A DNA stretch of 62,622 nt from NCBI RefSeq assembly GCF_021887715.1, contig NZ_JAIQXX010000016.1, positions 1 through 62,622 on the forward strand, written 5' to 3'. Each line of letters opens with the position of its first letter. The stretch's first letter is position 1. Under the pieces are notes generated by a model, which saw only the letters and a list, made by a program, of their open reading frames with translations, made no database searches and was not told the DNA's origin. The DNA comes from Winogradskyella immobilis (GTDB lineage: Bacteria; Bacteroidota; Bacteroidia; Flavobacteriales; Flavobacteriaceae). Shown here piece after piece: positions 1 to 7,112 of this stretch. A program made the position numbers and the translations under genes.

Positions 1-486
1 ACATTAGATCAAGATGATATAGATGCAGGCTTTGTAATGAACCAAGCGACAGCAGAAGGAGACGATCCAAATGGGGATCCAGTTAGTGATGATTCGGATG
101 ATCCAACAGATTCGACGGATGTAGATCCAGATGGAGATGGAGATCCAGATGATCCAACAGTTACAATAATATTAGAAGATGATCAGGAAGATATAGAGAT
201 TTTTGACGGAATTACACCTGATGGAGATGGAGTTAATGATACATTTACAGTTAGAGGTCTTGAGAATTTCCCAAATAATAATGTTAGAATATTTAATAGA
301 CTACAAGTAGAAGTATTTAATCAAAATGCATATCATTTAGGACCATTTTTTAGAGGAAGATCTAATGGAAGATCTACTATTAATGCAAATAGCGAATTAC
401 CATCAGGAGTATATTATTATATAGTGACATATGAACGAAATGGTGAAACCATTAGAAGGGCAGGACCTCTATATATTAGAAGATAG
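1..486 (+). CDS. T9SS cargo protein, C-terminal end (partial)
   Basis: The frame is open from the first base, so this is the tail of a larger protein whose start lies outside the window. The visible part begins with an Asp/Pro/Thr-rich low-complexity linker (DPDGDGDPDD-type). It ends in about 90 residues matching the gliding-motility-associated C-terminal domain (CHU_C, type B sorting domain): ITPDGDGVNDTFTVRGL, a NNNVRIFNR strand, then GVYYYIVTYERNG and a basic end. In Bacteroidota this domain directs export through the type IX secretion system to the cell surface. The next gene is a PorP/SprF protein, the usual partner for type B cargo. The N-terminal function, probably adhesin-like, cannot be seen. 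Confidence 0.85.
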   Translation, partial: TLDQDDIDAGFVMNQATAEGDDPNGDPVSDDSDDPTDSTDVDPDGDGDPDDPTVTIILEDDQEDIEIFDGITPDGDGVNDTFTVRGLENFPNNNVRIFNRLQVEVFNQNAYHLGPFFRGRSNGRSTINANSELPSGVYYYIVTYERNGETIRRAGPLYIRR

Positions 487-534
487 TCATATTAAGATAA
501 AAAAAATCTATAGTAATTAGATAAAAGAAAAACG

Positions 535-1464
535 ATGAAAAATTTTTTATTCCTATTTGTAATTTTGTTTGCATTTCCGACATATGCACAACAAGATGCG
601 CAATTTACTCAATATGTATATAATACAATTAATATTAATCCAGCTTATGCAGGATCTAGAGACGCATTAAGTTTAATAGCAGTTTATAGAGATCAGCAAT
701 TAGGATTAGATGGTACACCTCGTACATTCTCATTTTCAGCTAATAGTCCGTTAAGGAATGAGAAGTTGGGATTAGGCGTGTCAATTATAAGAGATAATAT
801 TTTTATTATAGATGAGACCTTTGTAGATATAGACTTTTCTTATACTATAAACACATCTTCAAAAGGGAAATTAGCATTTGGTATCAGAGGTGGATTTCAA
901 TTGTTCAATGTAGATTTTGCTAGATTGAATCCTGAGGATGGCTTTGGTGATGATTTTTCAAGTGCTAATAATGTTGAAAATAATTTTTCTCCTAATATAG
1001 GAGCTGGGATATATTATTATACAGATAAGTTTTATATAGGATATTCTACACCAACATTATTGCAAACTAGATTTTTTGATGGTGAAGGAAGTAATAACTC
1101 TTCATTTTTAGCAAGAGACAGAGTCACACATAATATTATAGCAGGATATGTATTTGATATCACTGATGATATAAAATTAAAACCGGCTACATTACTCCGA
1201 GCAGTAAGTGGTGCTCCTATAGGCCTTGATATATCAGGAAGTTTATTGTTTAATGAAAAATTTTCTGCAGGAATCAATTACAGATTAGATGCAGCTATAA
1301 GTGGGTTAGTTTCATTTCAAATTTCAGATGCATTAACAATCGGTTATTCTTATGATAGAGATACTAATGCTTTAAGAAGATTCAATGATGGTTCTCACGA
1401 AATCTTTTTAAGATTTGAATTTAAGTCAAATAAAGGAGGAATCATTTCACCAAGATTCTTTTAA
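535..1464 (+). CDS. PorP/SprF family type IX secretion membrane protein
   Basis: This 309-residue protein starts with a signal peptide (about residues 1-19, ending TYAQ). The motif QDAQFTQYVYNTININPAYAGSR-like follows, of which AQFTQY and NPAYAGSR are the family hallmark. The remainder is alternating beta strands of an outer-membrane barrel, including GIYYYTDKFYIGYSTP and a terminal strand ending in Phe. PorP/SprF proteins sit in the outer membrane and help export or attach specific T9SS cargo; SprF serves SprB in Flavobacterium johnsoniae. The position 48 bp after a CHU_C-domain protein and 19 bp before a PorE-like gene fits a dedicated cargo-export operon. Confidence 0.9.
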   Translation: MKNFLFLFVILFAFPTYAQQDAQFTQYVYNTININPAYAGSRDALSLIAVYRDQQLGLDGTPRTFSFSANSPLRNEKLGLGVSIIRDNIFIIDETFVDIDFSYTINTSSKGKLAFGIRGGFQLFNVDFARLNPEDGFGDDFSSANNVENNFSPNIGAGIYYYTDKFYIGYSTPTLLQTRFFDGEGSNNSSFLARDRVTHNIIAGYVFDITDDIKLKPATLLRAVSGAPIGLDISGSLLFNEKFSAGINYRLDAAISGLVSFQISDALTIGYSYDRDTNALRRFNDGSHEIFLRFEFKSNKGGIISPRFF

Positions 1465-1483
1465 ACTAATAATTATATAAAGT

Positions 1484-3448
1484 ATGAAGACTATAAAATT
1501 ATTAATGATAATAAATATTTTCGCTTATAGCTTTTTAGTCCAAGCTCAAGTTGGAAAATTTACCAAGAAAGGAGATAAGCAGTTTTATAACTATGCTTTT
1601 AATGATGCCATTGAAATTTATAAAAAAGCAATAGATAAAGGAGAAGAATCAATTAATTTGTTTGCCAATTTAGCAGATTCTTATTATGAGAATGCGGATA
1701 TGGAAAATGCAGTAATATGGTATAAGCGTCTTACAGAATCTTATTTGCCAACTCTTAGTGGTGAATATTATTTTAGATATGCTCAAGCTTTAAAAGGGAT
1801 TAAAAAGTATGATGAATCTGATATTTGGATGTCTAAATTAGCAGAATTAAATGTTAAGGATTCTAGAGGAAATGAATTTAAATATGACCCTGAATATCTA
1901 AAAAAAATAGAAATACAGTCTAATAGGTATGAAGTAGAACTTGTTTCATTTAATACTGAATATTCTGAGTTTGCACCAGCATTCAATGGTGAAGAGATTG
2001 TGTTTTCTTCTAATCGAAACCAGGGCTCTGCTATTAAAAGAAAACACGCATGGACTGGTACTTCTTTTTTAGAGTTGTATAAAGTAAAGCAAGGATTAAA
2101 AGGAGATTTTGATACTGTAGAAAAATTCAACGGAGATTTTAATAAAAAACTTAATGAATCTACAGTAGCTTTTACTCAAGATGGTAATACAATGTATTTT
2201 ACAAGAAATAGTTATGATGAAGTGTCTAATACATACATTAAAGATAGTTTAGATATAGTTAGACTTAAACTTTACATTGCTAATAAAGTAAATGGAGAAT
2301 GGGGTAATATTAAAGAATTCCCATATAATAGCTCGGATTATTCTATAGCGCATCCGACATTGTCTAGTGATGGAAAGCATTTGTATTTTGCTTCAGATAT
2401 GCCTGGTACATATGGATTAAGCGATATTTTTGTAGTTGATATTAACGAAGATGGTAGTTTTAGTAAACCCCAAAATTTAGGAAGTCAGATAAATACTGAA
2501 GGTAGAGATACTTTTCCTTTTATTGATAAATCAGGGAAGTTATATTTTGCATCAGATGGACATATCGGTTTGGGTGGTTTAGATGTTTTTATATGTACAG
2601 ATATTAATAAGCCAGATGCCGAGAACATCTATAATGTTGGTAAACCATTGAATAGTGAAAAGGATGACTTCGCATTTATAATAGACCAAAATAACAATGG
2701 CTATTTTACGTCTAATAGACATGGAGGGATTGGTAATGACGATATATATAGATTTAAAGAAATAAAACCATTAGTAGAAAATTGTAAAACACAAATAAGA
2801 GGTGTCGTAAAAAATGGAGCTACAGGAGAATCTATAGCTAATGCCGATGTCTATATCTCAATAGAAGGAAAGCCAGTTACAGATTTTAAGTCAGATACAA
2901 ATGGAGCATTTAGTTATGATATAGACTGTAGTGAAGAAACAAAATATTCAATTAGAGGAAGCAAAACATCTTTTATTGAAGACAAAAAAGTATATACTTA
3001 TGGCCCAACTAATACATCAGAAGAACTTGAAATAATTTTAAATCTTCAACCAGAAAAACCTGTAGTTGAAATAGGGACAGATTTATTTGAGTTATTAGAT
3101 TTAAAACCTATCTATTTTGATTATGATAAATCATTTATACGTTCGGATGCAGAAATAGAATTGAAAAAAATAATTGCCTTTATGAAAGAGCATCCTACAA
3201 TAAAAATTGATGTTAGATCTCACACAGATAGTCGAGGAAGAGATGCTTATAACTTAGCGCTTTCAGAACGAAGAAATAAATCAACTAAAGATTATATTCT
3301 AACAGCAGGAAAAATTTCAATAGATAGAATTACAGGTAAAGGATATGGTGAAACTCAACTTAAGAATAAATGCAAAAATGGAGTAAAATGTACTAAGGAA
3401 GAGCATCAACTAAACCGTAGAAGTGAATTTATTGTTATAGAAAATTAA
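1484..3448 (+). CDS. PorE-like OmpA-family protein (TPR, PD40 propeller, CRD, OmpA)
   Basis: The 654-residue protein has a signal peptide (about 1-21). TPR-like helices follow at roughly 25-130 (YNYAFNDAIEIYKKAI, NLADSYYENADMENAV). WD40/PD40-like propeller repeats span about 155-430 (EIVFSSNR, TMYFTRN, HLYFASD, KLYFASDGH, NGYFTSNR). A carboxypeptidase-regulatory-like domain covers about 440-540, and a C-terminal OmpA domain starts near 545 (IYFDYDKSFIRSDAEIELKKI core, TDSRGRDAYNLALSERR). This domain order is that of PorE, the peptidoglycan-anchoring T9SS component of Porphyromonas gingivalis. Flavobacteria carry many paralogues next to PorP/SprF genes, so the role is probably cargo-specific. 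Last gene of its operon; a strong terminator follows. Confidence 0.85.
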   Translation: MKTIKLLMIINIFAYSFLVQAQVGKFTKKGDKQFYNYAFNDAIEIYKKAIDKGEESINLFANLADSYYENADMENAVIWYKRLTESYLPTLSGEYYFRYAQALKGIKKYDESDIWMSKLAELNVKDSRGNEFKYDPEYLKKIEIQSNRYEVELVSFNTEYSEFAPAFNGEEIVFSSNRNQGSAIKRKHAWTGTSFLELYKVKQGLKGDFDTVEKFNGDFNKKLNESTVAFTQDGNTMYFTRNSYDEVSNTYIKDSLDIVRLKLYIANKVNGEWGNIKEFPYNSSDYSIAHPTLSSDGKHLYFASDMPGTYGLSDIFVVDINEDGSFSKPQNLGSQINTEGRDTFPFIDKSGKLYFASDGHIGLGGLDVFICTDINKPDAENIYNVGKPLNSEKDDFAFIIDQNNNGYFTSNRHGGIGNDDIYRFKEIKPLVENCKTQIRGVVKNGATGESIANADVYISIEGKPVTDFKSDTNGAFSYDIDCSEETKYSIRGSKTSFIEDKKVYTYGPTNTSEELEIILNLQPEKPVVEIGTDLFELLDLKPIYFDYDKSFIRSDAEIELKKIIAFMKEHPTIKIDVRSHTDSRGRDAYNLALSERRNKSTKDYILTAGKISIDRITGKGYGETQLKNKCKNGVKCTKEEHQLNRRSEFIVIEN

Positions 3449-3468
3449 TTAACAAATAAACACTGTTT

Positions 3469-3501
3469 AAAAAAGCATCTATAACTATAGATGCTTTTTT
3501 T
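3469..3501 (+). terminator. Rho-independent terminator
   Basis: A perfect inverted repeat (GCATCTATA / TATAGATGC) with a very short loop is flanked by A and T runs. It ends the CHU_C/PorP/PorE operon before idi and could work in both directions. Confidence 0.85.
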
Positions 3502-3529
3502 ATTATACCTTAAGTAGTATTTTTACATT

Positions 3530-4054
3530 ATGAAAGAAGAACAAGTCATTTTAGTTGACAAAAATGATAATCAGATTGGATTAATGCCTAAACTCGAAGC
3601 GCACGAAAAAGCTGTTTTGCATCGCGCATTTTCTGTATTTATTTTTAATGAAAATAACGAGCTAATGCTCCAGCAGCGTGCCATGCATAAATACCATTCT
3701 CCAGGCTTATGGACGAATACATGTTGTAGTCATCAGCGTAATGGAGAAACAAATATAAAAGCAGGTAAACGCCGTTTACTAGAAGAAATGGGTTTTGTTA
3801 CAGAACTTAAAGAAACCACTTCTTTTATATACAAAGCTCCTTTTGATAATGGGTTGACAGAGCATGAACTAGATCATATTATGATAGGATATTATGAGAA
3901 TGCACCAGAGATAAATAAAGAAGAAGTTGAAGCATGGAAATGGATGTCTTTAGAAAATGTAAAAAAAGATATAGAATTAAAACCAGAGCTATATACTGCC
4001 TGGTTTAAAATTATATTTGAAAAGTTTTATAAATATATAAACGTCAATCAATAA
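3530..4054 (+). CDS. idi: Isopentenyl-diphosphate delta-isomerase (type I)
   Basis: This 174-residue Nudix-fold enzyme interconverts IPP and DMAPP in isoprenoid synthesis. Visible motifs are HRAFSVFIFN, the metal/active-site region WTNTCCSHQ (catalytic Cys near residue 63), and the Nudix-like helix KAGKRRLLEEMGF. The length is typical of bacterial IDI-1. Its stop codon overlaps the start of the queD-like gene (TAATG), so the two are probably translationally coupled. Confidence 0.93.
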   Translation: MKEEQVILVDKNDNQIGLMPKLEAHEKAVLHRAFSVFIFNENNELMLQQRAMHKYHSPGLWTNTCCSHQRNGETNIKAGKRRLLEEMGFVTELKETTSFIYKAPFDNGLTEHELDHIMIGYYENAPEINKEEVEAWKWMSLENVKKDIELKPELYTAWFKIIFEKFYKYINVNQ

Positions 4055-4464
4055 TGAAAGTAACCGTTAGTAGGCGCGCGCATTTCAATGCAGCACATAG
4101 ATTATATAGAAAAGATTGGAATGCTGAGAAGAATAATGCTGTTTTTGGTAAATGTAATAACCCTAATTTTCATGGTCATAATTACGAATTAATAGCTAGT
4201 GTAACAGGAGATATTGACCCAGAAACAGGTTACGTTATAGATATTAAAGTATTGAAAGACCTTATTAAATCTGAAGTTGAAGATGCTTTTGATCATAAAA
4301 ATTTAAATCTAGAAGTCCCAGAATTTAAAGACCTAAACCCTACTGCAGAAAATATAGTCGTAATTATTTACAATAAATTGAAAGCTAAATTAGACTCAAA
4401 ACTCGATTTAGAAATTACGTTATACGAAACACCAAGAAATTTTGTAAAATATTCAGGAGAATAA
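4054..4464 (+). CDS. queD: 6-carboxytetrahydropterin synthase / PTPS family protein
   Basis: The 136-residue protein belongs to the 6-pyruvoyltetrahydropterin synthase family. The zinc-binding histidines are visible in AHFNAAHRL and in NFHGHNYEL, with a Cys-containing FGKCNN segment before them. DHKNLN and a C-terminal LYETPRNFV segment complete the fold. In bacteria most members are QueD, which makes 6-carboxy-tetrahydropterin for queuosine/preQ0. No other queuosine gene is in the window, so the exact pterin role is inferred. It overlaps idi by one base and is 2 bp from manA. Confidence 0.85.
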   Translation: MKVTVSRRAHFNAAHRLYRKDWNAEKNNAVFGKCNNPNFHGHNYELIASVTGDIDPETGYVIDIKVLKDLIKSEVEDAFDHKNLNLEVPEFKDLNPTAENIVVIIYNKLKAKLDSKLDLEITLYETPRNFVKYSGE

Positions 4465-4466
4465 AC

Positions 4467-5438
4467 ATGTCTAATATCTTATACCCACTAAAGTTCCAGC
4501 CTATTTTAAAAGATAAAATCTGGGGAGGCCAAAAACTAAAAACACATTTAAACAAAACTTTAGATTCACATAATGTGGGTGAGAGCTGGGAGATTAGTGA
4601 TGTAGAAGGAGACATTTCAATAGTGACTAATGGTGTATTTAAAGGACAGTCGCTTCAACAATTATTGGTAGATTATAAAGCAGATTTATTAGGGGATAAA
4701 AATTATAAGCAATATGGAGAAAGATTTCCTTTACTTATTAAATTCATTGATGCTAAATACGATTTAAGTATTCAATTACACCCTAATGATAAACTCGCCG
4801 CGAAAAGACATAATTGTTTTGGAAAAACAGAGATGTGGTATGTAATGCAGGCTGATGAAAATTCTAATTTAATTGTTGGTTTTAATCAGAAAGTAACACC
4901 AGAAATCTATTTAAGACATTTACAAGATAAAAGATTAACTGAAATATTAAATTTCAATAAAGTAAAACCTGGGGACACTTATTTTATTGAAGTTGGTCGT
5001 GTGCATGCCATAGGTGCTGGAGTTATGCTTGCAGAGATACAACAAACCAGTGATATTACTTATCGTGTATACGATTGGGATCGTGTAGATGCTAATGGTA
5101 ATGAGCGTGAACTGCATAACGATCTAGCTATAGATGCTATAGATTTTGAAATGGAAGATAACTTTAGTGTATCTTATTCTAAGAACAAGAATGTTTCTAA
5201 TAAAATGGTTAATTGTCCATATTTTACAACCAATTATTTAGAGCTGAATACAGTGCTAGAAAAAGAGAATACACAAGATTCATTTATAATATATATGTGT
5301 GTTGATGGTGAAGTAGAAGTAAAAACCAGTAGCGGAATTGAAGTTATAAAAAAGGGCGAAACACTATTACTTCCAGCAGCAATAAAAAATTACAAATTAA
5401 GTGCTGGTAATGCAAAATTGTTAGAAGTTTATGTTTAA
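4467..5438 (+). CDS. manA: Mannose-6-phosphate isomerase, class I
   Basis: This 323-residue cupin metalloenzyme interconverts fructose-6-phosphate and mannose-6-phosphate, feeding GDP-mannose and surface glycans. The signature zinc-binding segments are clear: WGGQKL near the N-terminus, SIQLHPND, GKTEMWYVM and the histidine in GRVHAIGAG. The length matches the short bacterial class I enzymes. It is the third gene of an idi-queD-manA run with almost no spacing. Confidence 0.92.
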   Translation: MSNILYPLKFQPILKDKIWGGQKLKTHLNKTLDSHNVGESWEISDVEGDISIVTNGVFKGQSLQQLLVDYKADLLGDKNYKQYGERFPLLIKFIDAKYDLSIQLHPNDKLAAKRHNCFGKTEMWYVMQADENSNLIVGFNQKVTPEIYLRHLQDKRLTEILNFNKVKPGDTYFIEVGRVHAIGAGVMLAEIQQTSDITYRVYDWDRVDANGNERELHNDLAIDAIDFEMEDNFSVSYSKNKNVSNKMVNCPYFTTNYLELNTVLEKENTQDSFIIYMCVDGEVEVKTSSGIEVIKKGETLLLPAAIKNYKLSAGNAKLLEVYV

Positions 5439-5480
5439 TATCTTCTTTAAATATTTTAATTAAAGAAGAAAATGATTTAG

Positions 5481-5488
5481 TACTTTTG
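5481..5488 (+). promoter_or_regulatory. Bacteroidota -7 element (TACTTTTG)
   Basis: It matches the TAnnTTTG consensus and lies 22 bp before the small gene at 5511. The upstream -33 box is weak. The call rests on the consensus alone. Confidence 0.5.
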
Positions 5489-5510
5489 CTACAAATAAAT
5501 TGAAGATATT

Positions 5511-5780
5511 ATGGCGAATAAAAGAGATTTAAAAAAAGATATAAACTACGTATTAGGAGATATTATTGAAGCTGTTTATGTTTGGGAATTATCGCATGCA
5601 GAAAAACCAACTAAAGAAAGTGATGCTATTATAGATGAGGCTATATCTACGTTTGATGAGTTAATCACAAAAGTAAATGACAGAAGTGTAGAAAATAAAA
5701 AAGCACATTTTAAAGGGATTAATGCAGAATTAGAATCTAAAGGAAGAGCATTAATAGATAAAATTAATAAATTAGGATAA
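5511..5780 (+). CDS. Small conserved hypothetical protein
   Basis: An 89-residue, highly charged, mostly alpha-helical protein without signal peptide or membrane segment. It starts MANKRDLKKDINYVLGDIIE and ends in a helical ISTFDELITKVND ... LIDKINKLG pattern. It resembles small cytosolic proteins conserved in Flavobacteriia, but I cannot assign a function. It has its own TAnnTTTG-type promoter and lies 16 bp before tRNA-Thr, so it may be co-transcribed with the tRNA. Confidence 0.75.
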   Translation: MANKRDLKKDINYVLGDIIEAVYVWELSHAEKPTKESDAIIDEAISTFDELITKVNDRSVENKKAHFKGINAELESKGRALIDKINKLG

Positions 5781-5795
5781 TCTTAGATTATTTTT

Positions 5796-5869
5796 GCCGA
5801 TGTAGCTCAGCTGGCTAGAGCAGCTGATTTGTAATCAGCAGGTCGTGGGTTCGAGTCCCTCCATCGGCT
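5796..5869 (+). tRNA. tRNA-Thr (anticodon TGT)
   Basis: A full cloverleaf is present: acceptor GCCGATG/CATCGGC, D arm, anticodon stem GCTGA/TCAGC with loop TTTGTAA (anticodon TGT), and a T arm with GGTTCGAGTCC. The discriminator base is T and no CCA is encoded. The last 15 bases recur twice downstream as part of a 113-bp tandem repeat. Confidence 0.97.
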
Positions 5870-6095
5870 CTTTTAAATTTGAAATGGTAATTGAAATGAA
5901 TTTTAAATTTTAATCTAAATTTAATCAAAAAGGGACGAGAAGTTTATACTGAGCGTAGTCGAAGTAAGTCCCTCCATCGGCTCTTTTAAATTTGAAATGA
6001 TAATTGAAATGAATTTTAGATTTTAATCTAAATTTAATCAAAAAGGGACGAGAAGTTTATACTGAGCGTAGTTGAAGTAAGTCCTCCATCGGCTC
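5855..6095 (+). repeat. 113-bp tandem repeat carrying the tRNA-Thr 3' end
   Basis: Two near-identical 113-bp units (5855-5967 and 5968-6080) are followed by a partial third (6081-6095). Each unit begins with the tRNA 3' end (GTCCCTCCATCGGCTC). Each also contains the flavobacterial palindromic motif CTGAGCGTAGTCGAAGT (5949-5965 and 6062-6078). The third copy of the tRNA tail has lost one C. The units differ at only a few positions, so the duplication is recent. Confidence 0.92.
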
Positions 6096-6105
6096 TAAAA
6101 TATTT

Positions 6106-6139
6106 AACTCTAACTATATAAAATAGTTAGAGTTTTTTT
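6106..6139 (+). terminator. Rho-independent terminator after tRNA-Thr
   Basis: A 12-bp perfect stem (AACTCTAACTAT / ATAGTTAGAGTT) is followed by a T run. It terminates the tRNA transcript after the tandem repeat. Confidence 0.85.
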
Positions 6140-6238
6140 ATGTGTTAATGGTTGTGTTTTACCCATTGTAAAAGTTAAAATAGAATGATTTATACTAATG
6201 CTATGTGCAAAATTTGGTGCGGTGTGATTCTAAAAAAA

Positions 6239-6267
6239 AAAGCGTAAGTTCTATGAACTTACGCTTT
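6239..6267 (-). terminator. Terminator of the Crp-type regulator gene
   Basis: A 13-bp perfect stem (AAAGCGTAAGTTC / GAACTTACGCTTT) has an A run on its left side, which reads as a T run on the minus strand. It lies 107 bp beyond the stop of the minus-strand regulator. Confidence 0.75.
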
Positions 6268-6373
6268 AGTGCTAATAACCATAAGATGTAACATCTTAAA
6301 ATCTTTTTGGTGATACAAAACTAAAACTATTATTGCATTAAAAAATTACCATATGTTAATAAATAGAATTGTC

Positions 6374-6949
6374 TTATATTTCTTTTCGTATTCTACTTAA
6401 GCTTTCTGTAGTAATGCCTAAGTATGATGCTATATGATAGTTTTTTATGTTTTTTTCGATATTAGGATAAGTTTTAATAAAACTAAGATAACGCTCGGTT
6501 GCAGATTGTGAGAGATTAGATAATATTCTTTTTTGAAATGCAGCAAATGCACGCTCAAGTTTTATTCTAAAAAAACGATCTATTTTAGGGATTTGTTTGT
6601 ATAAATAATCCTTGTTTTCTTTTGTGATTTTATAAAGTGTGGCATCTTGAATAACCTCGATAGTCATATTTGCTTTAGATGAGGAAAAGAAAGCAGTATA
6701 ATCGCTAATCCACCAATCTTTAATTCCAAATTGTAAAGTGTACTCCTTACCATTTGAATCCACATAGTAAGATCTTAAGCAACCTTCTAGTATGTAATAT
6801 TGTTCATTGACAATATCATTTGTATTAAGCAGAATAGTACCTTTATTTACATTAACTTTATTAAAAACGGATTCAATAATCTTTATTTCCTCATTTGTAA
6901 ATACAAGATCTTTAAATATTTCTTTGATTTTGGAATTGTCGAAATGCAC
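6374..6949 (-). CDS. Crp/Fnr family transcriptional regulator
   Basis: The 191-residue protein has an N-terminal cyclic-nucleotide-binding-like beta-roll (about 20-120; GTILLNTNDIVNEQYYILEGC, then YTLQFGIKDWWISDY). A C-terminal winged HTH ends IASYLGITTESLSRIRKEI. The classic cAMP phosphate-binding cassette is not conserved, so the ligand is unknown. This short Crp type is very common in Flavobacteriaceae as a stress or starvation regulator. It is monocistronic, with its own terminator. Confidence 0.85.
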   Translation of the reverse strand: MHFDNSKIKEIFKDLVFTNEEIKIIESVFNKVNVNKGTILLNTNDIVNEQYYILEGCLRSYYVDSNGKEYTLQFGIKDWWISDYTAFFSSSKANMTIEVIQDATLYKITKENKDYLYKQIPKIDRFFRIKLERAFAAFQKRILSNLSQSATERYLSFIKTYPNIEKNIKNYHIASYLGITTESLSRIRKEI

Positions 6950-7052
6950 TTTGAAATTAATTGGTGAACTTAAGTTAAGTTAAAATTTTTAATAAGTTAT
7001 AAAAAACGGTTATAACCTCTTAAATAATTGTTTATAAGCATTTTTATATAAG

Positions 7053-7081
7053 AAAAACCATCATAAAGATTATGATGGTTT
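7053..7081 (-). terminator. Terminator of htpG
   Basis: An 11-bp stem (AAACCATCATA / TATGATGGTTT) has a 5-base loop. The flanking A run is a short T run on the minus strand, 32 bp beyond the htpG stop. Confidence 0.75.
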
Positions 7082-7112
7082 AAATTTTTAAGAATTAGGA
7101 ATTATCTATTAC

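Noticed and set aside
85..170. Asp-rich repeats at the start of the window as a calcium-binding domain
   Set aside because: The DPDGDGDPDD-type stretch is too short and irregular to call; it is most likely a linker before the sorting domain.
5855..6095. Tandem repeat as a CRISPR array
   Set aside because: There are only two 113-bp units with no repeat-spacer alternation, and the unit starts with a tRNA 3' end.
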